DNA from: VRUE01 sp036379955
GTDB lineage: Bacteria > Actinomycetota > Thermoleophilia > Solirubrobacterales > 70-9
Assembly: GCA_036379955.1 (NCBI GenBank)
Contig: DASVFR010000046.1
Span: 1-56,767 of the forward strand
DNA: 56,767 bases
Direction of reading: 5' to 3'
Shown here: positions 1-8,677 of the stretch, in pieces
Layout of the letters: every line of letters starts with the position of its first letter
Position numbering within the stretch: position 1 is the first letter of the stretch
Notes under the pieces: model-generated
The model's input: only the letters and a program-made list of their open reading frames with translations
The model's database searches: none
What the model was told of the DNA's origin: nothing
Translations under genes and position numbers: made by a program

Positions 1-2849
1 CAGCCGTCGGCATGGCTGCGCTCGAGTAGGGCGTGTGCGGCGATACCCCGCGCCGCGGCGCTCTCGCGATCGATCTCGCCGGCCGGCACCTCGGGCGGGC
101 TCCCCGCCTTCGCGCCGAGGCGCTCCGCGATCGAGGTGTAGGAGAGCGGCTCGGCGGGGAGCGGCGGGGGGGTGGGCGCGATCAGCGGCGCCGGCCCCGC
201 TTCCGTCGCCGCCTCGGCCTCGGGCGCCGCGTGGACCTCGGCAAGCTCCGCCGCCCGCTCGGGCGAAGCGAGGCTGACCCGGACCTGGATCGCCGGGGCG
301 GGAAAGTCGACGTCGAGGCCGGCTCGCGGCGCCGGCGCCGCGACGGCGATCTCCGAGTCGCGCTCGCGGTCGACGTCGAAGGCCGCGGCGATCCGCTCGA
401 CCACGGACGTCCCAGTGACGAGGCTGGGCGGCTTGGCGCGGATCACCCCGCTGAGCAGAAGGCGCTCGCGGGCCCGCGTCGCGGCGACGTGGAAGAGGCG
501 CAGCTCTTCGGCCGCTTCGCGCTCGCGTTCCTCCTCGCAGAGGGCGCGGTAGTCGTAGAGGTCGATCGCGGCGGCGCCGAGGCGGCGCAGCTGCATGCCG
601 ACGCGCGGCGAGGCGGACTCGCGCCCAAGCGCGAGCGGGGGCGTGCGGGCGGCGGCGAGCAGGCCGCGGGAGAGGCCGGGGACGGCGACGACGTCGAACT
701 CGAGGCCCTTGGCGCTGTGCACGGTCATGATCCGCACGCCGTCGTGGCCCTCGACCGCGCTGGCCGCCTGAGGGTCGGCGTCGGCGCCGGCGCGGGCCGC
801 GAGGAAGTCGAGCAGGCCACGCAGGTCGCGACCCTCGGCGGCCTCGAACTCGGCCGCCATCCGCATCAGCTTGCGCACGTTGGCGAAGCGTCCCTCGCCG
901 GAGCCTCGCATCAGCACGGCGAGGTCGTAGCCGGTCTCGCTGACGGCCGCCTCGATCAGAGCGGGGAGCGAGAGGAGCGGTGCTCTGCGGCGCAGGCCGC
1001 GCAGCGTCGTCGCAAAGCGGCCCAGGAGCTCGAGCTCGTCCGCGGGGATCGCCTCGAGCAGCGCCGGCTCCTCCAGCTCCTCCTCGTTCTCGCCCAGCGC
1101 CCGCTTCAGCGCCGGCCAGAGGTGACGGTCCCGGCCGGCCGCCGCGCGCAGCAGCCAGAGCGCGTCGGGAGAGGCGCCGCAGGCGGGCGAGGCGAGGGCG
1201 CCGAGCAGCGCCTGATCGTCGAGCGGGTTGGCGATCGTCGCCAGCAGCGAGCAGACGTCGGCGACCTGCTGCTGGGACCAGTAGCCGCGGCCGCCGACGA
1301 CGTAGGGGCGCAGGCCGGCCCGTTCCAGCGAGTCCTCGTGGGCGTCGAGGTGCGTGTAGGCGCGCAGCAGGACGACCATCGAGCCGCGCGGTACGCCCGC
1401 GTCGGCGAGCTCGCGCAGGCGGGCCGCGAGCTGCCGCGCCTCGGCCAGCGACCGTGCCGGGGTGCGCGCGTCGGTCGCCGGCGCCAGCTCGATCTCCTCC
1501 TCCTCCCAGCCATCGCGACCGGTGAGCAGCAGCTCGACGGCCGCGCCGCCGCCGACCGGCTCGGGCGCGGCGGGCGCCGCCCCGACCCGTAGGGGCCGGT
1601 AGGCCTCGCCCAGGAGGCGCTCGCCGATCGCGTTGACGGCGCCGATCACCTCCGGGCGCGAGCGGAAGTTGCCGCTCAGGGGGAGGACCTCGCCCTCGGG
1701 GTCGGCGCCGATCGCCTCGCGCCGCTCGCGGAAGACGTCGAGGTCGGCGTGGCGAAAGCCGTAGATCGATTGCAGCTCGTCGCCGACCGCCATCAGCCGC
1801 GCCCGCGGGCCGCGCAGGGCCTCGATCAGCCGCAGCTGCAACCGGTTGGTGTCCTGGAACTCGTCGACGAGCAGGTGCTCGAAGCGCTCCCTGTAGTGCG
1901 CGCCGATTTCGCCTTCGAGCAGGCGGACGGCGAGCAGTTGCAGGTCCTCGAAGTCGAGCCCGGCGCGCCGCTCCTTCGCGGCGACGAAATGCGCCGAGAA
2001 CAGCGCGAGCAGAGCGCCGAGATCGCGGTAGGCCGTGCCGCCCTCTCCCGCCTCGGCCGCCCGGCTGACCAGGGCGTCGACCGCCTCTCGGTAGCCGGCG
2101 AGCGCTTTCCCGCCCTGTTTCGTGCGCAGCGCCGCGAGGGCGTCGAGGCCGGGCTCCGGGCCCTCGTCCAGCAGCTCGGCAGAGCGTTCGACCAGCTCGC
2201 GCTGTCCGTTGCTCGGCTTCAGCTCGGCGAGGGTTTCGGTCGCCGCCGCCGCGGCGCGGCGCAGGGCGGCAGCGACGTCGGGGTCCGGCTGCGTCGGCAG
2301 CCGCGGCTCGCCCTCGCCGCGGCTGCGCAGCTCGGCGTGGACCGCGATCGTCAGCGCGCGCAGGCCGGCGACGTCGTAGGCGGCGACCAGTCGCTCCCGG
2401 TCCGGGTCGCCGCCGGCGAGGAGCTCCTCGAGCGCCAGCTCGAATGCCTCGCCGGCCATGCGCTCGGCCTCGGTGGCGTCGAGGACCCGAAACCGGGGGT
2501 CGATGCCGGCGGCCACCGGGTGGCTGGAGAGCAGCCGGTGGCAGAAGCCGTGGATCGTCGTCACCCAGGCGCCGCCGAGCGCCGGCGCCAGCTCGCGCGC
2601 CCGTTCCGAGCCGGCGTCCGCGCGCGCCTCGATCGCGAGGCGGATGCGCTCGCGCAGCTCGGCCGCCGCCTTCTCGGTGAAGGTGAAGGCGAGGACGGCG
2701 TCGGGCGAGATGCCCTGGTCGCAGACGATCCGGCAGTAGCGCTCGACCATCACTCCGGTCTTGCCGGTGCCGGCGCCGGCTTCGACCATGACCGACTGCG
2801 CCGCGGCCTCGATCGCGGCGGCCTGCTCGGGAGTCGGCTGACGACTCAC
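1..2849 (-). CDS. AddA/UvrD-like ATP-dependent helicase-nuclease subunit (3' end outside window)
   Basis: Superfamily 1A helicase of the AddA/RecB type, which unwinds DNA ends for recombinational repair. The reading frame is open from a GTG at 2849 to the window edge, about 949 codons. Residues 24-31 are the Walker A loop AGAGTGKT, followed by AFTFTEKAAAELRER (motif Ia). Near residue 355 the UvrD motif VGDELQSIYGFR is followed by LSGNFRSRPEVI. The last visible residues (PLSYTSIAERL, then ARGIAAHALLE) resemble the entry of a C-terminal RecB-family nuclease, so the missing part is probably that domain. GTG overlaps the TGA of the upstream AddB-like gene (GTGA), so the two are co-translated. An AdnAB-like identity is an alternative. 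Confidence 0.88.
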   Translation of the reverse strand, partial: MSRQPTPEQAAAIEAAAQSVMVEAGAGTGKTGVMVERYCRIVCDQGISPDAVLAFTFTEKAAAELRERIRLAIEARADAGSERARELAPALGGAWVTTIHGFCHRLLSSHPVAAGIDPRFRVLDATEAERMAGEAFELALEELLAGGDPDRERLVAAYDVAGLRALTIAVHAELRSRGEGEPRLPTQPDPDVAAALRRAAAAATETLAELKPSNGQRELVERSAELLDEGPEPGLDALAALRTKQGGKALAGYREAVDALVSRAAEAGEGGTAYRDLGALLALFSAHFVAAKERRAGLDFEDLQLLAVRLLEGEIGAHYRERFEHLLVDEFQDTNRLQLRLIEALRGPRARLMAVGDELQSIYGFRHADLDVFRERREAIGADPEGEVLPLSGNFRSRPEVIGAVNAIGERLLGEAYRPLRVGAAPAAPEPVGGGAAVELLLTGRDGWEEEEIELAPATDARTPARSLAEARQLAARLRELADAGVPRGSMVVLLRAYTHLDAHEDSLERAGLRPYVVGGRGYWSQQQVADVCSLLATIANPLDDQALLGALASPACGASPDALWLLRAAAGRDRHLWPALKRALGENEEELEEPALLEAIPADELELLGRFATTLRGLRRRAPLLSLPALIEAAVSETGYDLAVLMRGSGEGRFANVRKLMRMAAEFEAAEGRDLRGLLDFLAARAGADADPQAASAVEGHDGVRIMTVHSAKGLEFDVVAVPGLSRGLLAAARTPPLALGRESASPRVGMQLRRLGAAAIDLYDYRALCEEEREREAAEELRLFHVAATRARERLLLSGVIRAKPPSLVTGTSVVERIAAAFDVDRERDSEIAVAAPAPRAGLDVDFPAPAIQVRVSLASPERAAELAEVHAAPEAEAATEAGPAPLIAPTPPPLPAEPLSYTSIAERLGAKAGSPPEVPAGEIDRESAAARGIAAHALLERSHADG

Positions 2850-5800
2850 CGCTCCTCCTCGTCCTCAGCCGGTTCGGCCGGGGCCCGGTCCCGGCGGCAG
2901 ATCGGTGCCAGGTCGCAGAACTGCGGGCAGACGCCGTGGTCCCGCAGCGGCGGGCGGGGCCCCGGGTCGCGGCGGATGTCCCCAGCCCTCATGCGGGCGA
3001 CGATGCGACTCGCCCGCTCGCGCGCCTCCTCGAGCACGGCGGCGAACCCTTCCTCGTCGACGGTGTCGGTGGAGTAGACGCCGCGCGAGCCCAGCGCCTC
3101 GGCCACCTCCTCGAGCACGACGCCGCGCGGACGTCGCTGCGAGGAGCCGCGCAGCGGGTGGTAGACGCCGCCGACCGCCGGCGCCTCCCAGAGCTCCTCG
3201 ACGGCGAGCATGTAGAGCTGCAGCTGCAGCTTCGCCTCCTCCTCCAGCTTGCTCAGCGAGCTGACCGCGCTGGCGAGCTTGTAGTCGATGACGAGGGCGC
3301 GGCCCTCGCCGTTGCGGTCGACGCGGTCGATTGCGCCGTGCAGGCCCCAGTCGCCGAGCCGTAGCGGCGGCCGCGCCGCGTCCTCTCCCTCGCCGAAGCG
3401 AGCCTCGAGCAGCCAGGGCTGAAAGCGGTCCTCGCGTTCGGCCTCCTCGGCGAGGAAGCGAGCCAGCAGGCCCTCGACGCGGCGCCGCATCGCCCGCTCG
3501 GTCGGGTGGTCGCCGAGCCCGCGCTCGGCCGCGACGCTCGCGACCAGCTCGCGCCCGCGCCCGATCCAAAGGGGCAGCGAGCCGGGGCGGGGGAGGGGAT
3601 CGCCGCCGGGGCGCTCGTCGTAAAGGCGGTAGATCGCCTCGTGCATGAGGCCGCCTTGGACGATCGGGTCGGGATCGGGGTCGAGGCGTCGAGGGCGCAG
3701 CTCGTGCTGGACGAACCAGCGATAGGAGCAGACGTCGAATCCCTCCAGCGTGGTGCCGCCGTAGGCGGGGACGGCCGCGAGGCGCTCGAGCACGACCGGA
3801 TTGAGCAGCGGCCCCGGCGCCCTGGTCCTCTTCTCGGCGCTGGCCGCTGAAGCCAGGCGCGCCGTCACCCGCTCGGCGACGTCGGGGGGCGCGGCCGCGA
3901 CGGCGAGCCCGGCGGCGGGGTCCCGGCCGGCTCCGCCGCCGGCGAGCGCCCGCGCGAGCTCGTTCTCGCTGGGGGCGTCGGCGAGGCGGTGGACGACGCG
4001 GGCGAGGTCGCGCTCGCGCGTGGGCCGTGCCTCCTGCGGGTCCTCGGCGCCGTCGCCAGGCGCGGTCGGTTCGAGCAGCCTGCGCACGTCGTCGAGGAAC
4101 GGCGAGCGCGCTTCCGCCGCCCCGTTCTCGTCGCAGTCGCGCCAGGATAGGTAGAGCGTCTTCTTCGGCAGCGCCAGCGCGGCGTGGAACAGGTAGCGCT
4201 CCTCGGCGTCGGTTTCGCGCCGGGGGGGCAGCCCCAGCTCGAGGCGCTGGCGCTCGGAGAGGAACGGGTCCGCCCGGCTCTCGCGGCGCGGGAACTCGCC
4301 GTCCTGCAGGGAGGCGACGAAGACGTGGTCGAAGCGGGTCGCTCGCAGGCGCTCGGGGCTGCCGATCCGAACCCTGCCGGTCGTCGGCCCGGTCCAGGCG
4401 CGGATCGCCATCGCGGTCAGCGTCGCCGGCAGCGCCCGCGGGTCCGGCGCCAGACCGGGCAGAGCGGCGCGCTCTCGAAGCGCGTTGGCGATCGCGGCGG
4501 CCGCCCGCGTCTCCAGCGCGGCGGCCGGCAAGCGCGCTGGACCGGGACCCTCGACTCCGTGGACGCGAGCCATCATCGCGTTCGCGATCTCCGCCGTGGC
4601 CAACGCCACCGGCACCCGCTCGCGCCCCGCCTCGCGCAGCCTGGCGAGGTCCTCGGGTAGGGCGCCGTAGCGCTCGCGCCAGAGCGCCAGCGCCGCCGCG
4701 GCGCTCGGGGCTCGCGCCCGGCGCACCGCGCGCTCGAACCAGTCGACCCGACTCGCCGAGACGCCGGCGGGGCCGCGCAGGTAGCGCAGCAGGTCGCTGG
4801 CTCTGCCCGCGCCCAGCTCGGCCTCGAGCAGCGCGATCAGGGCGCCGCCCACCGCCGTCGTCGCGATGCCCAGCTCGGCGTCGAGCGCGGTGTGAACCCC
4901 GTAGGACTCCAGCACCGAGGAGAGCAACGGCCCGCGCCGCGCCGGGTCGCGCACGACCACCGCGACGTCCTCCGCGCCGGCGCCGCCCGCGAGCAGCTTC
5001 GCGACCTCGGCGCCGATCGCCTCCGCCTCGCCGCGCTCGCCCGCCGAGCGCAGGAGGATCAGGCTGTCGTCGGGCGCGGCGAGCCGCTCGGCGGAGCCTC
5101 CGAAGTGGCGCTCGATGTGGAAGAGGAGGGGGGAGTCGGTGTAGCTGGGATTGGGAGGGAGGGTCTCCCGCGAGTCGACGCCGATCTCGGTGAGCTGGGC
5201 GAGCAGCTCATGGCGGGCGGCAAACGCCGCGTTCCCGTCCTCGAAGGGCACGGCGACGACGACCTCGGTCGCGGCGGAAAGGGCGGCGACGGCGTCGAGC
5301 TGGTTGCCGGTCAGATCGTCGAAGCCGTAGAGGAAGACCGGTCTGGAGCGCCAGGTTGCTGGCTCCTCGCGGAGGAGGTCGATCGCCTCGCGGGCGATGC
5401 TGTGCGCGTCGCTGCGGTTCAGGCCGTTCCTCGTGCTCGCGTACGTCGCGAAGAGCGCCGCCACGTCGGTCAGATAGGCGGCGCCCTCGAGCGTCCCGGC
5501 GAGGGCTTCGACGTCGGCCGGCTCGAGCCCGCCGCCCTGCAGCTCGTCCAGCAGGCGGACGAAGGCGTCGGCGAAGCCGGGTCGGCGCGCCGAGCCGGCC
5601 AGCGGCCCGAGCTTGCCGCGCAGCGCCTCGACCGACGCCGCGACGGCGCCCCGGCGTTGCGCGGCGGTGAGGCTGGGCCGCGAGGGCGTTCCCCCCGCTG
5701 CGACGACGGCGACGAAGAGGCCGTCGAAGTCGACCACGCTCGCGCCCAGGATCGCCCCCTTCGCGCTCAGCTCCCGCTGGAAAGCGAAGACGTGATCGTC

Positions 5801-5908
5801 GGTGGGGACGACGAGCACCGGCTCGCGGGCGAGCGCGGCGAGCAGCGCACGCCTGACCTGGCCGGCGCGGCCCGAGTTCGGCGGTCCCTGGATCAGCTTC
5901 AGCGACAT
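2846..5908 (-). CDS. AddB-like PD-(D/E)XK nuclease / inactivated helicase subunit
   Basis: Partner subunit of the downstream AddA-like helicase, 1020 aa. The N-terminus GPPNSGRAG is a degenerate Walker loop lacking the usual Lys-Thr, as in AddB scaffolds. Near the C-terminus a RecB-family nuclease signature is clear: HEAIYRLY and then ALVIDYKLA with QLQLYMLAVEEL. A Cys before the nuclease domain (FDVCSYRWF) and three near the end (CPQFCDLAPIC) match the spacing of the Fe-S cluster that staples AddB nuclease domains. From family knowledge it would hold an iron-sulfur cluster and cut one strand behind the helicase. It is the first gene of the pair; the ATG at 5908 follows a 110-nt gap to a divergent gene. 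Confidence 0.85.
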   Translation of the reverse strand: MSLKLIQGPPNSGRAGQVRRALLAALAREPVLVVPTDDHVFAFQRELSAKGAILGASVVDFDGLFVAVVAAGGTPSRPSLTAAQRRGAVAASVEALRGKLGPLAGSARRPGFADAFVRLLDELQGGGLEPADVEALAGTLEGAAYLTDVAALFATYASTRNGLNRSDAHSIAREAIDLLREEPATWRSRPVFLYGFDDLTGNQLDAVAALSAATEVVVAVPFEDGNAAFAARHELLAQLTEIGVDSRETLPPNPSYTDSPLLFHIERHFGGSAERLAAPDDSLILLRSAGERGEAEAIGAEVAKLLAGGAGAEDVAVVVRDPARRGPLLSSVLESYGVHTALDAELGIATTAVGGALIALLEAELGAGRASDLLRYLRGPAGVSASRVDWFERAVRRARAPSAAAALALWRERYGALPEDLARLREAGRERVPVALATAEIANAMMARVHGVEGPGPARLPAAALETRAAAAIANALRERAALPGLAPDPRALPATLTAMAIRAWTGPTTGRVRIGSPERLRATRFDHVFVASLQDGEFPRRESRADPFLSERQRLELGLPPRRETDAEERYLFHAALALPKKTLYLSWRDCDENGAAEARSPFLDDVRRLLEPTAPGDGAEDPQEARPTRERDLARVVHRLADAPSENELARALAGGGAGRDPAAGLAVAAAPPDVAERVTARLASAASAEKRTRAPGPLLNPVVLERLAAVPAYGGTTLEGFDVCSYRWFVQHELRPRRLDPDPDPIVQGGLMHEAIYRLYDERPGGDPLPRPGSLPLWIGRGRELVASVAAERGLGDHPTERAMRRRVEGLLARFLAEEAEREDRFQPWLLEARFGEGEDAARPPLRLGDWGLHGAIDRVDRNGEGRALVIDYKLASAVSSLSKLEEEAKLQLQLYMLAVEELWEAPAVGGVYHPLRGSSQRRPRGVVLEEVAEALGSRGVYSTDTVDEEGFAAVLEEARERASRIVARMRAGDIRRDPGPRPPLRDHGVCPQFCDLAPICRRDRAPAEPAEDEEER

Positions 5909-6018
5909 GACGGGAGCGATCCAGCATAGGTCTGCCCGCGGCGCTCCCCGAACCTCGCAAAAGGCGCGATTCCAGCGTCGATTTGCCGTCTACCGCCCCC
6001 TCTACATTCCACATCCAG

Positions 6019-6474
6019 ATGGCCCTCTGCTTCGTAGACCCAGCCGACGCGGTCCGTGCGATCGCCGACTCGATCGGGCGCGAGGCGCGTCGTCAGCTGC
6101 TCGGCGAGGCCGTCCGCGCCTGGGTCGACGAGATCCCGGACGACGAGCTCGAGATCCACTACGCCAAGGCGCTCTCCGAGCTCGACGAGCACGACCTCTC
6201 GATGCTCGCCGCCTGGCACGGCTCGCTCGAGGCCGGCCAGCCGGTGCCCAACCGGGACTTCCTGATGGGCGCCTTCGGCTCGCTCGGCGAGAACCGTCGC
6301 GAGGCCCTCAAGCTCGCCGCCGGCTTCCGCGGCGAGGAGGCCGTCGACGCCGGCGTCACCGAGGACGACGCCCTCGAGCTGGTCCTCGGCCTGCTCTCCC
6401 CGCCCCGCCAGATGGAGCTCGCCCTAGAGGCCGTCGAGCTCTACATCTGGGACCGCGCGGGCTCGGACAACTAG
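6019..6474 (+). CDS. hypothetical protein, Glu/Leu-rich helical
   Basis: A 151-residue soluble acidic protein of unrecognised family. It begins MALCFVDPADAVRAIADSI and looks almost entirely helical, with no Cys motif, signal peptide or membrane segment. The ATG at 6019 was preferred over one 36 nt upstream because the upstream extension is low in information and Ser/Thr/Pro-rich. No good ribosome binding site is visible at either start. It diverges from the addAB-like pair, with 110 nt between, and is followed after 62 nt by an alpha/beta hydrolase. Function unknown. Confidence 0.65.
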   Translation: MALCFVDPADAVRAIADSIGREARRQLLGEAVRAWVDEIPDDELEIHYAKALSELDEHDLSMLAAWHGSLEAGQPVPNRDFLMGAFGSLGENRREALKLAAGFRGEEAVDAGVTEDDALELVLGLLSPPRQMELALEAVELYIWDRAGSDN

Positions 6475-6494
6475 CTTCGGCGAGTCGGCTAGTC

Positions 6495-6542
6495 GCGCAT
6501 CCGATATTGACCCCGCTCTAGTGGGGTCAATGTCGGATGCGC
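6495..6542. promoter_or_regulatory. 20-bp inverted repeat covering the start codon of the alpha/beta hydrolase gene
   Basis: Arms 6495-6514 and 6523-6542 are complementary at 19 of 20 positions, with a G-U possible at the twentieth and an 8-nt loop. The ATG at 6537 lies inside the right arm, and the only plausible Shine-Dalgarno (GGGG at 6523) is its first bases. In RNA both would be buried in the stem. No T-run follows, so a simple terminator is less likely than translational control or a mobile palindrome. Confidence 0.6.
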
Positions 6543-7451
6543 TTCAAAATCGACCTCACGTTTTCGCGGCCGCGCGCGTTTGATGAGGCAGTGAGGCGCG
6601 AGGACTTGACGTTCGAGGTCGGAGACGACGCGTGCGCGGCGTGGTTCTATCCGGCGGCAGAAGCTGACGGCGGAATCCCGGTCGTGGTCATGGCGCACGG
6701 CCTCTCCGGCACGCGGCGAGACCGGCTCGGGCCGTTTGCCGAGCGCTTCGCCGCGGCGGGGTTCGCGGCGCTCGTCTTCGACCACCGCGGCTTCGGCGAC
6801 AGCGAAGGTGAGCCCGACCTCTTCGATCCCGCGATGCAGCTGGAGGACTGGCGAGCGGCGATCGCCTATGCGCGATCGCTCTCCGGGATCGATCCCGCCC
6901 GGGTCGTCACCTTCGGCTCCTCGATGGGCGGCGGCAACGCGCTCGCCGCGGCCGCCGGGGACCGCGCCGTCGCGGCGGCGATCAGCCAGGTCCCCTTTCT
7001 CGACATCGTGCGCCAAGCGCATCGCTCTTCTCCCCGGGTCGCGGTCCGCACGCTCCACGCCGCGATCCGCGGTCACTACGTTCCCGCGGTCGGGCAGCCC
7101 GACGAGGCGGCGATGATCAACGCGCCCGGCGGTGAGGAGGGCTGGCGCCGCGTGGTCTCGATGGGGGAGGACTCGCGCTGGCGCAACCGGGTCTCGTCGC
7201 GCTGGCTCCTGGGTCGCCCCTTCCGCCCCGCGCGGCACGCCGCCGGGCTCCACTGCCCCTGGCTCGTCTGCGTCGGCGAGGCCGATCGCGTGGCCAGGCC
7301 AGGCCCGGCGATCGCCGCCGCGCGCCGCGCCTCCAGGGGCGAGCTGCGCACCTATCCCGGAGTCGACCACTTCGACGTCTATGACGGGCCTGTGCACGAG
7401 GCCTTGGTCGCTGACCAGCTCGACTTCCTCGCTCGTCACCTCTTGCAATAG
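6537..7451 (+). CDS. alpha/beta hydrolase
   Basis: A 304-residue cytosolic alpha/beta hydrolase. VVMAHG (about residue 50) is the oxyanion-hole strand-turn, FDHRGFGDSEG follows, the nucleophile elbow is GSSMGGGNA (Ser near 124), the acid is in CVGEADRV (about 245) and the catalytic His in VDHFDVY (about 279). All three catalytic residues are present. The lid region contains FLDIVRQ and a basic insert. A TAG stop lies in frame at 6519-6521, so the ATG at 6537 is the first usable start, although it sits inside a long hairpin. Substrate unknown. It is probably a monocistronic gene, followed by a promoter and a tiny peptide gene. Confidence 0.88.
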   Translation: MRFKIDLTFSRPRAFDEAVRREDLTFEVGDDACAAWFYPAAEADGGIPVVVMAHGLSGTRRDRLGPFAERFAAAGFAALVFDHRGFGDSEGEPDLFDPAMQLEDWRAAIAYARSLSGIDPARVVTFGSSMGGGNALAAAAGDRAVAAAISQVPFLDIVRQAHRSSPRVAVRTLHAAIRGHYVPAVGQPDEAAMINAPGGEEGWRRVVSMGEDSRWRNRVSSRWLLGRPFRPARHAAGLHCPWLVCVGEADRVARPGPAIAAARRASRGELRTYPGVDHFDVYDGPVHEALVADQLDFLARHLLQ

Positions 7452-7457
7452 CGACGA

Positions 7458-7487
7458 CTTGACCAATAAAGTCAAGCATGTTTATAT
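7458..7487 (+). promoter_or_regulatory. sigma70-type promoter with overlapping palindrome for the peptide gene at 7524
   Basis: TTGACC (7459-7464), 17 nt, then TTATAT (7482-7487) is close to the housekeeping consensus and sits 36 nt before the peptide start. The -35 box is part of CTTGAC-N7-GTCAAG (7458-7476), a perfect 6+6 palindrome that could be a repressor site. Confidence 0.7.
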
Positions 7488-7523
7488 AGCTCAACTCCAG
7501 CGGGGAAGGGGGTGATGAGCGAG

Positions 7524-7580
7524 ATGAAGATCAACAGCGTGCGCGCCGTGCCACTGATGATGATCATGAAGGGCACCTGA
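7524..7580 (+). CDS. 18-residue peptide, member 1 of a new small peptide family
   Basis: The predicted product is MKINSVRAVPLMMIMKGT. It has a purine-rich ribosome binding site (AAGGGGG at 7506-7512) at normal distance from the ATG at 7524; an in-frame ATG at 7515 is too close to it. A consensus promoter lies upstream. The peptide matches the one encoded at 13320 position by position at M-K-I-x-S-V-x-A-V and at Lys 16 (third from the end), and more loosely two others at 12820 and 13453. No modification, export or receptor gene is adjacent. It could be a signal, leader or toxin-like peptide; function unknown. Confidence 0.6.
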   Translation: MKINSVRAVPLMMIMKGT

Positions 7581-7606
7581 GCGCAGACCGCCGAGACCTC
7601 GCATGC

Positions 7607-8239
7607 CTAGGCCAACGTCCTGCGAATCTCGGCAATGGCCTGCTCGTTGTCCTGGAAGTGGACGGCGTGCAGGCCAGCCTTGCGGGCGCCTTCGACGTTG
7701 ACGAGTACGTCGTCGACGAAGAGGCAAGCCTCGGCCGGCTCGGCGATCCGCTCCAGGGTCAGCTCGTAGATCCGCGATTCGGGCTTGCGGCAGCCGACGA
7801 AGCCGGAGTCGACGACGGTCTCGAATATCTCGTCGACCGGCAGCATCGAGCGCCACAACGGCTCCCACTCGCGCACGTTGTTGGTCAGCATCGCCATCCG
7901 GTAGCCGCCCTGCTTCAGCTCCCGCATCAACTCGATCATCGGTGGGTTCGGGTCGAGCGCCTCGAAGTAGATCTCTTTGAAGCGGTGCATCTCGGGCCGG
8001 TGGCCCAGCAGTGGCTCCAGGTGATCGGTGAGCAGCTCGAGGAAGGCCACCTCGGTGATCTCGCCTCGCTCCATCTCGAACAGCGGGTTCTCCCCGTTCG
8101 CCTCCGCCGCGGCCTGCATTCCCTTGCCGAGCGTCTCGGTCGTGATCCCGGTCTGGTCCTGGAAGGCCATGAAGGACTGCAGCAGCGGAGTCGTCAGCAC
8201 CCCGCCGAAATCGGAGACGATCGCGCGGATCTCAGCCAT
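7607..8239 (-). CDS. HAD-superfamily hydrolase (epoxide-hydrolase-N-domain type)
   Basis: HAD-like phosphatase of about 210 residues, resembling the N-terminal phosphatase half of soluble epoxide hydrolase. The start region IVSDFGGVLTTP carries the first motif with Asp, but the second Asp of DxD is replaced (DFGG), as is usual in this subgroup. MLTNN is motif II, GCRKPESRIY supplies the motif III Lys, and FVDDVLVN is motif IV. The ATG at 8239 overlaps the upstream gene's stop by 8 nt, so the two form an operon. An alternative start 27 nt upstream would run deeper into the neighbour. Substrate unknown. Confidence 0.85.
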   Translation of the reverse strand: MAEIRAIVSDFGGVLTTPLLQSFMAFQDQTGITTETLGKGMQAAAEANGENPLFEMERGEITEVAFLELLTDHLEPLLGHRPEMHRFKEIYFEALDPNPPMIELMRELKQGGYRMAMLTNNVREWEPLWRSMLPVDEIFETVVDSGFVGCRKPESRIYELTLERIAEPAEACLFVDDVLVNVEGARKAGLHAVHFQDNEQAIAEIRRTLA

Positions 8240-8624
8240 CGGCGTAGACGACCTCGTAGTGGCCAAGACCCTCGCGGCCCTGCAGCGACCAGCGGAAGAA
8301 AGCGATCTGGCCGCGCAGACCCGGATGGCTCACCTCGGCGGCGCTGATCAGCGAGCCGGCGCCGCGCAGCGGCTGCCCGTCCTCGTCGTCGAGCCAGAGC
8401 TCGAGCGTCGCCCGTCGCTGCACTCCGTCGGCGCCGTACTCGGTCGAGAGCAGCGTCTCGGAGACCTCGACCGGCGCTCCGTCGGCGCTGCACAGGACGG
8501 TCGCGACCCGCTCGTCGCCGTGCCCGTCGGCGCCCTGCGGCCGAACCGCGCTGAGGGCGAGCAGCCCGCCGTCGGAGAACGCGACCCCGATCGACCGCCG
8601 CACGATCTTCGCCTCGTCGCTCAT
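8232..8624 (-). CDS. hypothetical protein, beta-rich
   Basis: A 130-residue protein of unrecognised family. It starts MSDEAKIVRRSIGVAFSDGG and is rich in beta-forming stretches such as RATLELWLDDEDGQPL and QIAFFRWSLQGREGLGHYEV. No Cys pair or membrane segment is seen. Its 3' end overlaps the HAD hydrolase start, suggesting co-expression. A TAGGCT box (8634-8639 on the complementary strand) sits 9 nt before the ATG, so the transcript may be leaderless. Function unknown. Confidence 0.7.
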   Translation of the reverse strand: MSDEAKIVRRSIGVAFSDGGLLALSAVRPQGADGHGDERVATVLCSADGAPVEVSETLLSTEYGADGVQRRATLELWLDDEDGQPLRGAGSLISAAEVSHPGLRGQIAFFRWSLQGREGLGHYEVVYADG

Positions 8625-8677
8625 CGGCGGCGAAGCCTATTGGCCGGTCCGGCCCGAGGCCCGGCTACCATGGGGCC

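Noticed and set aside
33..1592. Long plus-strand open frame of 519 codons opposite the helicase gene
   Set aside because: Arg/Gly/Ala-rich shadow of the minus-strand AddA-like gene, produced by high third-position GC. No domain, and the true gene has all helicase motifs.
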